A DNA stretch of 13,174 bases from ATZT02 sp964655115 (GTDB taxonomy: Bacteria; Actinomycetota; Actinomycetes; S36-B12; UBA5976), in the NCBI GenBank assembly GCA_964655115.1, contig CAZZKM010000028.1:1-13174 (forward strand), given 5' to 3'. Each line of letters opens with the position of its first letter. Position 1 is the stretch's first letter. The position numbers and the translations under genes are program-made. Under the pieces are notes generated by a model. That model ran no database searches. It saw only the letters and a list, made by a program, of their open reading frames with translations, and had not been told where the DNA came from. Of this stretch, positions 1 to 7,192 are shown in pieces.

Positions 1-1
1 C

Positions 2-745
2 GCATTAGTTGCAATTGGTGGCGAAGATACGTTAGGTGTAGCAACCCAATTACATAAACATAATTTTAAAGTAATCGGAGTACCAAAAACTATCGATAAC
101 GATTTATCAAATACAGATTACACATTTGGATTTCAAACCTCAGTAGCAATTGCAACTGAAGCAGTAGATCGTTTGCACACAACAGCAAGAAGTCATCACA
201 GAGTTTTAGTTGTCGAAGTAATGGGAAGACATGCTGGCTGGATTGCTTTGGAAACTGGAATGGCAGCAGATGCTGCAGTAACACTTATTCCAGAAGAAAA
301 ATATGACATTAATGAAGTAGCAAATTGGGTAAAACAAAGATATGCCAGAGATCAATATGCAATCGTGGTTGTGGCAGAAGGTGCATTAAGCACAGAAGGT
401 GATCTTGTTACCAAAGATTCAACTTTAGATGCATTTGGCCACGTCAAACTTTCAGGTGTTGGTGAAGCTTTAGCAAAAAGACTTGAAGAATTAACAAAAA
501 TTGAATCTAGAAGTGTTGTCTTAGGACATTTACAACGCGGAGGTTCTCCTGTTGCTTTTGATAGAAATTTAGGTAACAGATTAGGACTATCTGCAGCAGA
601 TGCATTAAATGATGGTGCATTTGGTCAAATGGTCGCACTTCATGGCACAGAAATAGTTCGTGTTGCATTGGAAAGTGCAACTGGAGTTTTAAAAACAGTT
701 CCTTCGAAGCGTTATCTCGAAGCTAAAGCGTTTTTTGGGGCATGA
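2..745 (+). CDS. pfkA: 6-phosphofructokinase, PPi-type signature, 5'-truncated by window edge
   Basis: Phosphorylates fructose 6-phosphate to fructose 1,6-bisphosphate in cytoplasmic glycolysis. The reading frame is open from base 2 and 247 residues are visible; family members are about 320-340 residues, so roughly the first 95-100 are missing. Seen in order: GGEDT at the left edge, PKTIDND (visible residues 28-34, with the catalytic Asp), EVMGRHAGW, and GHLQRGGSPVAFDR near the C-terminus. Position 104 (E. coli numbering) is Asp and position 124 is Lys, 20 residues apart. ATP enzymes usually have Gly at 104, and Asp104 with Lys124 is the signature of pyrophosphate-dependent enzymes, so PPi is the inferred donor and pfp may be the better name. 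The TTG at 173 is internal and not the true start. The stop overlaps the next ATG (ATGA), implying translational coupling to the DAHP synthase gene. Confidence 0.93.
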   Translation, partial: ALVAIGGEDTLGVATQLHKHNFKVIGVPKTIDNDLSNTDYTFGFQTSVAIATEAVDRLHTTARSHHRVLVVEVMGRHAGWIALETGMAADAAVTLIPEEKYDINEVANWVKQRYARDQYAIVVVAEGALSTEGDLVTKDSTLDAFGHVKLSGVGEALAKRLEELTKIESRSVVLGHLQRGGSPVAFDRNLGNRLGLSAADALNDGAFGQMVALHGTEIVRVALESATGVLKTVPSKRYLEAKAFFGA

Positions 746-2073
746 ACATGTCACCGCAAGATTCCCCAGCGGTTACATCAGCGAAGCAACAGCCGGAATG
801 GCCAGATGCTGGTGAACTCGAAAGAGTAATAAAAGAATTAAAAGTACTTCCTCCTTTGGTTTTCCCGAGTGAATGTGATTTATTAACTCAACGATTAGCA
901 GATGTTTCTCGTGGCGAAGCATTTTTCTTAACAGGTGGAGATTGTGCGGAAACTTTTGCTGCAAACACTGCAAATTCTGTTAGAGCTAGATTAAAAACAG
1001 TTCTTCAGATGGCTGTGGTTTTAACTTATGGTGCAACACTTCCAGTAGTTAAAGTGGGAAGAATTGCAGGGCAATATTTCAAACCAAGATCTGCAAATGA
1101 AGAAACAATAAATGGAGTAACGCTTCCTTCTTATAGAGGAGATGCAATTAATGATGTTGCATTTACCCCAGAAGCAAGAAGACCAGATCCACAAAGATTA
1201 ATTCGTGCTTACAAAGCTTCAAATGCAACTTTGAACTTAATTAGATCTTTTTCTCAAGATGGTTCTGCAGATTTAAGAATGGTTCATGCTTGGAATAGAG
1301 ATTTTGTTGCTCAATCTGATTCTGGAAGAAAATATGATCAATTAGCAAAAGACATTGATAGAGCTCTTGCATTCATGCATGCTTGTGGCGCAGATCCAGT
1401 TGAATTTAGATCAGTTGAATTTTTTACAGCACACGAAGCACTCTTACTTGATTATGAAAAAGCGATGTCTCGAACTGATTATGTAACGGGAAGAACTTAT
1501 GACACGAGTGCTCATTTCCTATGGATGGGTGAAAGAACTAGAGAACCAAATGGTGCTCATACTCAATTCATGGCTTCAATTAGTAATCCAATTGGTTGCA
1601 AAGTTGGACCAAAAGCAAATCCAGAAGATGTAGTTAATTTGATTAAAAAATTAGACCCTGATAAAACTCCAGGAAGATTAACTTTAATTTCTCGAATGGG
1701 GGCTGGAAATGTTTTAGATAAACTTCCTCCAATAATTAAAGCCGTCGAAGAAGCAGGCCATCCTGTTATTTGGGTTTGTGATCCAATGCATGGAAATACC
1801 AAGGAAGCAGCAACAGGACATAAGACCAGAGAATTTGCTGATGTCTTAAGTGAAGTTAAAGACTTTTTTGTAGTTCATAAACAACTTGGTACTCATCCAG
1901 GTGGTTTACATATTGAATTAACTGGAGATGACGTAACTGAATGTTTGGGGGGAATTTCTGGAATTATGGAAAAAGACCTTCCAATGAGATATGAAACAGC
2001 TTGTGATCCACGTTTGAACAGAGTTCAAGCCTTGGAATTAGCCTTTCAGGTAGCAGAAATGTTGGCAAAATAA
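742..2073 (+). CDS. aroG: Class II 3-deoxy-7-phosphoheptulonate (DAHP) synthase
   Basis: Condenses phosphoenolpyruvate and erythrose 4-phosphate to DAHP, the first step of the shikimate pathway. At 443 residues it aligns by eye over its whole length with the plant/mycobacterial class II enzyme. Visible motifs: GGDCAE (66-70, with the metal-binding Cys68), KVGRIAGQYFKPRS (104-117), GERTR (263-267), KVGPKAN (287-293), SRMG, DPMHGN with His350, GGLHIELTGD with Glu392, and ACDPRLN with Asp422. These cover the four metal ligands and the substrate-binding Arg/Lys residues. The N-terminal extension is about 18 residues shorter than in M. tuberculosis AroG, where that part helps form allosteric sites, so feedback control may differ. 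The ATG at 742 overlaps the upstream stop; an ATG at 748 is the alternative start. No strong ribosome binding site is seen, which fits coupled translation. The symbol could equally be aroH by some actinobacterial naming. Confidence 0.96.
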   Translation: MNMSPQDSPAVTSAKQQPEWPDAGELERVIKELKVLPPLVFPSECDLLTQRLADVSRGEAFFLTGGDCAETFAANTANSVRARLKTVLQMAVVLTYGATLPVVKVGRIAGQYFKPRSANEETINGVTLPSYRGDAINDVAFTPEARRPDPQRLIRAYKASNATLNLIRSFSQDGSADLRMVHAWNRDFVAQSDSGRKYDQLAKDIDRALAFMHACGADPVEFRSVEFFTAHEALLLDYEKAMSRTDYVTGRTYDTSAHFLWMGERTREPNGAHTQFMASISNPIGCKVGPKANPEDVVNLIKKLDPDKTPGRLTLISRMGAGNVLDKLPPIIKAVEEAGHPVIWVCDPMHGNTKEAATGHKTREFADVLSEVKDFFVVHKQLGTHPGGLHIELTGDDVTECLGGISGIMEKDLPMRYETACDPRLNRVQALELAFQVAEMLAK

Positions 2074-2098
2074 ATATTTTATGTAGGCTTTTAAGTCT

Positions 2099-2572
2099 AT
2101 GAATAAGAAAACCCAAATAATTCTTGGCTCAGTTTTAGTTTTATCAATTATTAGTGCCATAACTAGTTCTGTGTTATCGAATTATCGGGAAAATAGAATT
2201 CAAGCAATTTTAAATCCAGCTCCAACTAAAAGTGCTGATGATGGAGTGGTCACTTTAGACAAAATGGTTGTCACAATTCTTAATGGCACTAATCGAGAAG
2301 GTTTAGGCACAAGACTTGCCTCAAGATTAGAGACTTTTGGAGTTTTTGTAACAAAAATTGATAATTATAAAAAAAGAAATATAGATACTAGTGAACTTTT
2401 ATATAGACCAGATGCACTTGAAGCTGCTACTAAATTAGCCCAAGTCGCAGGTATACAAAAATTAACTCCATATCCTGCTTTTGAAGCAGATGAATTTGCC
2501 ACAATAATTACAGGTTATGACCTTCCAGAACCATTTCCTGAGCAAATTGAAGATACAAGTGTGACTCCATGA
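2099..2572 (+). CDS. Membrane-anchored LytR C-terminal (LytR_C) domain protein
   Basis: A 157-residue protein with a short basic N-terminus, one hydrophobic segment at about residues 6-28 and no clear cleavage site, so it is probably a single-pass membrane protein with the rest outside the cell. Residues about 52-140 resemble the LytR_C domain: a strand with VTILNGT, then EGLGTRLASRLETFG, then a stretch with LLYRPDALEAATKLA. This domain occurs at the end of LytR-CpsA-Psr cell wall enzymes and alone in small actinobacterial membrane proteins; here the catalytic LCP domain is absent. The exact role is unknown, but a cell-envelope function is likely. It follows aroG by 25 bases and its stop overlaps the ATG of ogt (ATGA). 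The start is preceded by only a weak AGG about 11 bases upstream. Confidence 0.82.
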   Translation: MNKKTQIILGSVLVLSIISAITSSVLSNYRENRIQAILNPAPTKSADDGVVTLDKMVVTILNGTNREGLGTRLASRLETFGVFVTKIDNYKKRNIDTSELLYRPDALEAATKLAQVAGIQKLTPYPAFEADEFATIITGYDLPEPFPEQIEDTSVTP

Positions 2573-3084
2573 ATAAATATTTAATCCATGAAATTAATAC
2601 TCCATGGTCAAAGATTGCAACAGTTTTAGATGTCACAAAAAATCCGATTGTAATTGGAGCAGGATTTAAACCCATGAATAAATTATTAAAACAATTGAAA
2701 TTAAATTCTGAAGCAAAATTAATAAAAGATACAAAATTAGAAGGAATAACTAATATCGTTAAAGATTGGATCGATGGCGATTTAGATGCGTTTAAAAAAA
2801 TGAAATTAAAACAACCTGGAGCTGAATTCATGCAAAGTTGCTGGAATCAGTTAAGAAAAATTGAAGGTGGAAAAGTTTTAAGTTATGCCCAACTTGCTCA
2901 AAAAGCTGGAAATGCAAAAGCAGTAAGGGCAGCAGGTAGTGCCTGTGCTAAAAATTTAATTGCTCCATTTGTGCCTTGTCATCGAATCATTAAAACTAAT
3001 GGTGATATTGGTAACTATGGGTTTGGAGTGTCGCTCAAAAAGGCTTTGCTTGAGCATGAAGGTGTCGTCTTAAAGAGGGATTAG
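2569..3084 (+). CDS. ogt: Methylated-DNA--protein-cysteine S-methyltransferase
   Basis: Suicidal DNA repair protein that moves the alkyl group from O6-alkylguanine (and O4-alkylthymine) to its own cysteine. It has 171 residues, typical for the Ogt/MGMT family. The C-terminal DNA-binding domain is clear: VLSYAQLAQKAGNAKAVRAAG (helix-turn-helix with the Arg finger at about residue 120), then VPCHRI with acceptor Cys137, then GNYGFGVSLKKALLEHEG. The N-terminal half is weakly conserved, as usual. The start codon overlaps the stop of the LytR_C gene. No Ada-type regulatory domain is present, so this looks like a constitutive repair enzyme rather than the adaptive-response sensor. It lies about 7.4 kb from the LexA box and shows no sign of sharing it. 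Confidence 0.93.
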   Translation: MNKYLIHEINTPWSKIATVLDVTKNPIVIGAGFKPMNKLLKQLKLNSEAKLIKDTKLEGITNIVKDWIDGDLDAFKKMKLKQPGAEFMQSCWNQLRKIEGGKVLSYAQLAQKAGNAKAVRAAGSACAKNLIAPFVPCHRIIKTNGDIGNYGFGVSLKKALLEHEGVVLKRD

Positions 3085-3122
3085 ATACCGCAAATATTGA
3101 ATTTGTGTTGTAATCTCGAGTA

Positions 3123-3950
3123 ATGACGACGTTTAAGCGCCGCCAATTAAAAATTGCCTTAGTTTCAATTTTATCTTTGGTTTTAATTACAAGTTTAAAT
3201 GTTCCAAGTAATGCTTTTGCCAATACTTTTATCTCCACAGAAATTCCAGATTACCCTGGAAAAGATAAATTAAAAGCTGGTGTAAAAAATTCGAGTGTAA
3301 AAAAAGTACAAGAGGCACTCATTGAACTTGGTTATGAAATATCTTCAGCAAATGGAAAATATGGTCCTTCTACAACAAAAGCAATTAGAGCTTTTTATAA
3401 AGATTTAGGAGATAGTGATGATGGAACTTCACTAGGTAAAATTGGTTGGAAAAAATTATTTGAAGCACTAGATGAACAAAGAGAAGAAGAAAAAGCAGCC
3501 GAACAAATCCAAGCAAATCCAGTTCCAGTCGATCCAGCACTTGCTGCAGTTATCGCAGAACAAGCATCTCGAACAATTGATAGATCAAAGAAAACTAAAG
3601 TTATAAAGTTATCAAAGGCTAAGAAAAAAATAGTTGCAAAATATAAAGGCGATATAACTCTTACAAAAGATGCCAGACTTTATAAAGAAGCAAGACAATT
3701 AATTCCTTTTGAAGTTTGGCGAACAAGTGCTTTTACCCGATTTATTTCGATGAAAGAATCACATAGAAATTGCAAAGCAGTAGGTAGAAGTGGCAAATAT
3801 AGGGGACGCTGGCAGATGAGTCCTCAATTTTGGAAAACTTACGGTGGAAAGCAATATGCATCTAGACCAGATAAAGCAAGTTGTCTTGAACAAGACATGG
3901 TTGCCTATAACGGTTGGATTGTGCGAGGTTGGGCACCATGGCTTTATTAG
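3123..3950 (+). CDS. Secreted peptidoglycan-binding / transglycosylase-like protein
   Basis: A 275-residue exported protein. Residues 1-33 form a signal peptide: KRR near the start, a hydrophobic core about 10-25, and SNAFA followed by N34 as the likely cleavage site. Residues about 46-115 resemble a PG_binding_1 domain (VKKVQEALIELGYE, then GKYGPSTTKAIRAF). A charged, Ala/Glu/Lys-rich linker follows (116-180). The C-terminal part (about 195-275) resembles the small lysozyme-like fold of Rpf and actinobacterial transglycosylase-like proteins: FISMKES with Glu212 as candidate catalytic acid, then GKYRGRWQMSPQFWKTYGG and a W-rich end. Cys217 and Cys254 could form a disulfide. The inferred role is peptidoglycan binding and cleavage during growth or resuscitation. 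It follows ogt after 38 bases and precedes crtYc by 9. The fold call for the C-terminus is moderately sure; enzymatic activity is inference. Confidence 0.8.
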   Translation: MTTFKRRQLKIALVSILSLVLITSLNVPSNAFANTFISTEIPDYPGKDKLKAGVKNSSVKKVQEALIELGYEISSANGKYGPSTTKAIRAFYKDLGDSDDGTSLGKIGWKKLFEALDEQREEEKAAEQIQANPVPVDPALAAVIAEQASRTIDRSKKTKVIKLSKAKKKIVAKYKGDITLTKDARLYKEARQLIPFEVWRTSAFTRFISMKESHRNCKAVGRSGKYRGRWQMSPQFWKTYGGKQYASRPDKASCLEQDMVAYNGWIVRGWAPWLY

Positions 3951-3959
3951 AAAAAATTT

Positions 3960-4286
3960 ATGCTTAAATTTTCCTATATCGCAGTTTTAATCTTTATATT
4001 TTTTGGCACACTTTGGTTAGAAATTATTTTGAAAGCAAGAGTTTATCAAAAACTAAAGAGATTAATTTTAACAATAATTCCAGTAGTTATCTTAATGGTG
4101 ATTTGGGATTATTACGCCATAATTAACAATCATTGGTTTTTTGATCTTGAAAAAACAACAGGAGTTATCTTAATTGGATTTTTACCTTTAGAAGAATTAT
4201 TGTTTTTCATAATTGTTCCAATCGCATCTCTTTTATCATTTGAAGCAGTGAGATCGATTAAGAAAGAAAAAGTAGGAGATGAGTAA
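3960..4286 (+). CDS. crtYc: Lycopene cyclase subunit CrtYc (heterodimeric type)
   Basis: A 108-residue membrane protein, one half of the actinobacterial heterodimeric lycopene cyclase, which closes ionone rings on the ends of lycopene. Three hydrophobic segments are seen (about 5-22, 34-54, 66-98). The motif PLEE at 76-79 is the acidic signature of the family, and WDYYAI followed by HWFF is also typical. It must pair with CrtYd, whose ATG follows its stop codon with no gap. Beta-cyclases (CrtYc/CrtYd) and epsilon or C50 cyclases (CrtYe/CrtYf, LbtA/LbtB) look alike, so ring type cannot be settled here; no crtEb-like lycopene elongase is present in the window, which favours a C40 beta-ring product. 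It lies on the opposite strand from the rest of the pathway genes. The ribosome binding site is weak (AT-rich upstream). Confidence 0.9.
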   Translation: MLKFSYIAVLIFIFFGTLWLEIILKARVYQKLKRLILTIIPVVILMVIWDYYAIINNHWFFDLEKTTGVILIGFLPLEELLFFIIVPIASLLSFEAVRSIKKEKVGDE

Positions 4287-4688
4287 ATGACCTACATTCA
4301 AATTGGCATTATTTATTGCACTCTTGCAGTGATTCTGGATTTATTTATTTTAAGAACAAAAGTCATTACAAAAAAATTATTTTGGTTAAGTTATGTAATC
4401 GTGTTGTTTTTTCAATTTGTAACTAATGGTGTATTAACTAGATTTTTAATAGTTAGATATAACGATTTTGCATTAATTGGGGGAGATTATTCAAATAGAG
4501 TTCCACCCATGATTGGAGATGGCAGATTATTTTTTGCTCCAGTTGAAGATGTGTTCTTTGGTTTCTCCATGATTATGTTTACAATCTCAATTTGGCTATT
4601 TCTTGGTAGAAAAAATATTCAAAGAAAACCTTTTTCTGGACCACCTCCTAAATGGTGGCCTAAAGGAAATTGGTACGGCACTAAGTAA
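4287..4688 (+). CDS. crtYd: Lycopene cyclase subunit CrtYd (heterodimeric type)
   Basis: The second half of the heterodimeric lycopene cyclase, 133 residues, with hydrophobic segments at about 3-22, 31-50 and 88-106. TNGVLTRFLIVRY (46-58) and PVEDVFFGF (85-93) are family motifs; PVED is the counterpart of PLEE in CrtYc. A proline- and tryptophan-rich hydrophilic tail follows (about 115-133). A good ribosome binding site, AGGAG at 4274-4278, lies within the end of crtYc, 8 bases before the ATG, and the ATG follows the crtYc TAA directly, so the two subunits are probably made in equal amounts. Its TAA directly abuts the stop of convergent crtB, leaving no room for a terminator. The beta versus epsilon ring type is unresolved. 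Confidence 0.9.
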   Translation: MTYIQIGIIYCTLAVILDLFILRTKVITKKLFWLSYVIVLFFQFVTNGVLTRFLIVRYNDFALIGGDYSNRVPPMIGDGRLFFAPVEDVFFGFSMIMFTISIWLFLGRKNIQRKPFSGPPPKWWPKGNWYGTK

Positions 4689-4691
4689 TTA
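4686..4691. other. Abutting convergent stop codons of crtYd and crtB
   Basis: TAATTA holds the TAA of crtYd (4686-4688) and, on the other strand, the TAA of crtB (4689-4691). There is no intergenic base between the two operons, no GC-rich stem with a T run near it, and hence no visible intrinsic terminator for either side. Confidence 0.9.
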
Positions 4692-5642
4692 GTGAATTTT
4701 AAAATTTATTCCTTGAACATGTCCTGAACCAAATTCATTTCTAGCTTTTCTTGCTTTTTGCCAAGCAGGTAATGCAACTTTTAATCTTTGAAATGTTGAA
4801 ACCTTTGCACGTTTTTTAAATACTTCATAATCTATTGCTTCAACAGCATCCACAATTCCGCAATATAAAATTCGAGCAGCTTCAATACAAGGCCTTGAAG
4901 ATGGATGTAAAAATTCTATTCCTGATCTAGATTTTTCTTCTAAGTCTTTAACTCTTTTGATTTGAAACTTCAACGCACTTTTAACATTTTCATCTGCAAT
5001 ACGTTTTTTTAAATAATCTCTATCTACACCAAATTGAGCCAGTTCTTCCATTGGTAAATAAATTCTTCCTCTCGTCAAATCTTCGGAAACATCTCTAACA
5101 AAATTTGCTAATTGAAATGCAATTCCTAAGTCTTGGGCTCTCTCGTAGGCAATTTGTGCAGTTGGTTCAAGAATCGGCACCATTTGTAAGCCAATTACTG
5201 CGGCTGATCCATATACGTATTCATGTAAATCTTTAAAGGTTTGATATTGAGTTACGGTCAAATCCATGCGCATTGAATGTAAAAACGCTTCAAAATGTTC
5301 AAAAGGAATTTCCCAACGATTTACAGTGTCAACAACTGCTTTACAAATAGGGTCCTCGGATTTACCTTTTCGCAAATCTTGTAAGAAATTATTTCCCCAA
5401 TTGCCTAACCAATCAGATTTTTCTTTATCCGTTAAAGTGCTTGATAAATCATCAACTATTTCATCTGCATATCTAGCAAAGCCATATAAAGCGTGTACGT
5501 AAGGTCTTTTTCCGGGTGGAAGTAAAAGTGTAGCTAGATAATAAGTTTTTCCATGTTTAGAATTTAGTTTTCTACATCTTTCATAAGATTCCTGCATTGA
5601 TAAATCAGTGATACCTGCTTCTAAAAGTTCTTTTTTAGACAT
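4689..5642 (-). CDS. crtB: 15-cis-phytoene synthase
   Basis: Joins two geranylgeranyl diphosphates head to head to give phytoene, the first committed step of carotenoid synthesis. Its 317 residues match the usual length. Both aspartate-rich motifs are visible: YADEIVDD (58-65) and NFVRDVSED (180-188), which bind the diphosphates through Mg2+. Other squalene/phytoene synthase features are LLPPGKRPYVHALYGFAR (40-57), YVYGSAAVIGLQM (142-154) and RGRIYLPMEEL. It is the last gene of the minus-strand operon. Its ATG lies 2 bases after the crtI stop, which suggests coupled translation. It converges on crtYd with no intergenic space, so read-through antisense transcription over both 3' ends is expected. 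Confidence 0.96.
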   Translation of the reverse strand: MSKKELLEAGITDLSMQESYERCRKLNSKHGKTYYLATLLLPPGKRPYVHALYGFARYADEIVDDLSSTLTDKEKSDWLGNWGNNFLQDLRKGKSEDPICKAVVDTVNRWEIPFEHFEAFLHSMRMDLTVTQYQTFKDLHEYVYGSAAVIGLQMVPILEPTAQIAYERAQDLGIAFQLANFVRDVSEDLTRGRIYLPMEELAQFGVDRDYLKKRIADENVKSALKFQIKRVKDLEEKSRSGIEFLHPSSRPCIEAARILYCGIVDAVEAIDYEVFKKRAKVSTFQRLKVALPAWQKARKARNEFGSGHVQGINFKIH

Positions 5643-5644
5643 GT

Positions 5645-7192
5645 TTAGTATTTTCTATAAGCTCTTGACTTATAAGTTTTATCTTTTCCTAAAATTCTTT
5701 CTGCAGCTAATCTGCCACTTATCAAAACCATCGGTACACCAACACCTGGTTGAGTTCCAGATCCTGCAAAGACGACGTTTTCACCCCACATATTTCCTGG
5801 TCTAAACGGACCAGTTTGTAAGAAAGTATGAGCAGAAGCAAAAGGAGCTCCAAATTTCATTCCTTGCTGCTCCCACTCCAATGGACCTGTAATGTGTTCT
5901 ACTTCAATGTTGGAGCCGAAATTGTCATAACCTCTTTCTTCCAAAACTCTTACCATTTCATCTCTATATTTAGAAGTTTCTGTTTTCCAATTAATTGATG
6001 AATCTGTGTTTGGAGTTGGAAACAAAACATAATAAATTTCTTTGCCTTTTGGCGCCAAAGATGAATCAGAATAAGTTGTATTTGTTACTAATAGGCTTGG
6101 ATCTTTCATGAATTGTTTACGAGCGATTAAATCATCAAATACTCCTTTCCAGTCTTTACCGAAATGAATATTGTGGTGGGCAATTTTTTCATATTTCTTT
6201 TTACTTCCGACAAGTAAAACAACAGCAGAAGGAGAGTACTTTAATCTACGTACTGACCATGGAACATTTCCGAGCAAATTTTCATATGCAACAGGTAAAT
6301 CAGGATTTAATACCACAACATCTGCAGAAATTCTTTCACCAGACTTAGTGACAACAGCGGTTGCTCTGTTATTTGAAGTCTCAACTTTTATAACTTCAGT
6401 GTTGTATCTAAATTCAACTCCGTGTTTTTCAGCAGCTTTTGCTAACGCTCGGGGAACCGCATGCATTCCTCCTTTTGGAAAGAAAACACCTGCCACCGAA
6501 TCCATATAAGCAATTACTCCATAAATGGCTAATGCTTGATAAGGAGATAAACCTGCATACATTGCTTGAAATGAATACACTCGTTCTGTTCTAAAATCTT
6601 TTAAATATTGTTGCGCTTTAGGTGCAAGTTTTCTAAAACCACCAAGAGCAACTAACTTAGCTAAATTTGGAGTCAATAAATCTAAAGGTGAATCTATATT
6701 TCGGTCAATAAAGTCTTTCATTTCGTATTGGTAAAGTTTTGAAACAAAATTTACATATTTTAAATAACCACTTGCTTCATCTGGACCAATTACTTCTCTA
6801 ATTTCTTGAGCCATTCTCTCTGGATTTGCATGTACATCAAGTTTTGATCCATCATGATAATAAGCACGATATAAAGGTGAAACAGGTTGTAAATCTAACC
6901 AATCATGCATGTTTTCGCCAACACAATCAAATGCATCGGCAATTAAATCTGGCATTGTAAGTACGGAAGGACCAGTGTCAAAGTTAAATCCTTCTTTAAC
7001 TAATAATCCATTTCTTCCACCAGGAACTGATTCTCTTTCAATTACAGTTACTTTTCTGCCTTTACCTGCTAAGCGCAACGCGGTTGATAATCCAGCTAAA
7101 CCTGCACCAACGATCACTACATGATCAGTTGCGCCAGTGACAGTTCTCATGCGACCTGGAATAAGGCGGGTAGGTGAGTAAGTCATAGTCAT
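5645..7192 (-). CDS. crtI: Phytoene desaturase CrtI (lycopene-forming type)
   Basis: FAD-dependent oxidoreductase that inserts double bases of unsaturation into phytoene, normally to all-trans-lycopene, at the membrane. It has 515 residues, usual for CrtI. The dinucleotide-binding motif GAGLAG is at 29-34, followed by a conserved acidic stretch (VIERESVPGGRNG) and FDTGPSVLTMP, all typical. The C-terminal signature (GTQPGVGVPMVLISGRLAAE) is intact. The start overlaps the crtE stop by 4 bases (ATGA), supporting the ATG at 7192; an internal Met at residue 15 could be an alternative, since the first 20 residues are poorly conserved. It sits between crtE and crtB in a standard crtE-crtI-crtB order. 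Exact step number (three or four desaturations) cannot be read from sequence by eye; four-step is assumed because a lycopene cyclase is nearby. Confidence 0.96.
   Translation of the reverse strand: MTMTYSPTRLIPGRMRTVTGATDHVVIVGAGLAGLSTALRLAGKGRKVTVIERESVPGGRNGLLVKEGFNFDTGPSVLTMPDLIADAFDCVGENMHDWLDLQPVSPLYRAYYHDGSKLDVHANPERMAQEIREVIGPDEASGYLKYVNFVSKLYQYEMKDFIDRNIDSPLDLLTPNLAKLVALGGFRKLAPKAQQYLKDFRTERVYSFQAMYAGLSPYQALAIYGVIAYMDSVAGVFFPKGGMHAVPRALAKAAEKHGVEFRYNTEVIKVETSNNRATAVVTKSGERISADVVVLNPDLPVAYENLLGNVPWSVRRLKYSPSAVVLLVGSKKKYEKIAHHNIHFGKDWKGVFDDLIARKQFMKDPSLLVTNTTYSDSSLAPKGKEIYYVLFPTPNTDSSINWKTETSKYRDEMVRVLEERGYDNFGSNIEVEHITGPLEWEQQGMKFGAPFASAHTFLQTGPFRPGNMWGENVVFAGSGTQPGVGVPMVLISGRLAAERILGKDKTYKSRAYRKY

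Noticed and set aside
173..745. TTG at 173 as the start of a short phosphofructokinase
   Set aside because: Conserved PFK motifs GGEDT and PKTIDND lie upstream in the same open frame, so the gene begins outside the window.
3085..3122. Promoter before the PG-binding protein (TGTAATCT near 3110)
   Set aside because: Only 38 bases are available and no -35 partner is convincing; co-transcription with ogt is as likely.
4695..4706. AATTTTAAAATT palindrome at the crtYd/crtB junction, as a possible terminator
   Set aside because: It has no loop and no GC pairs and lies in crtB codons; AT-rich chance is the simplest explanation.
5608..5805. Small open frames antisense to crtB and crtI, and similar ones elsewhere inside the larger genes
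   Set aside because: They are low-complexity translations of the reverse strand of clear genes, without binding sites or recognisable motifs.
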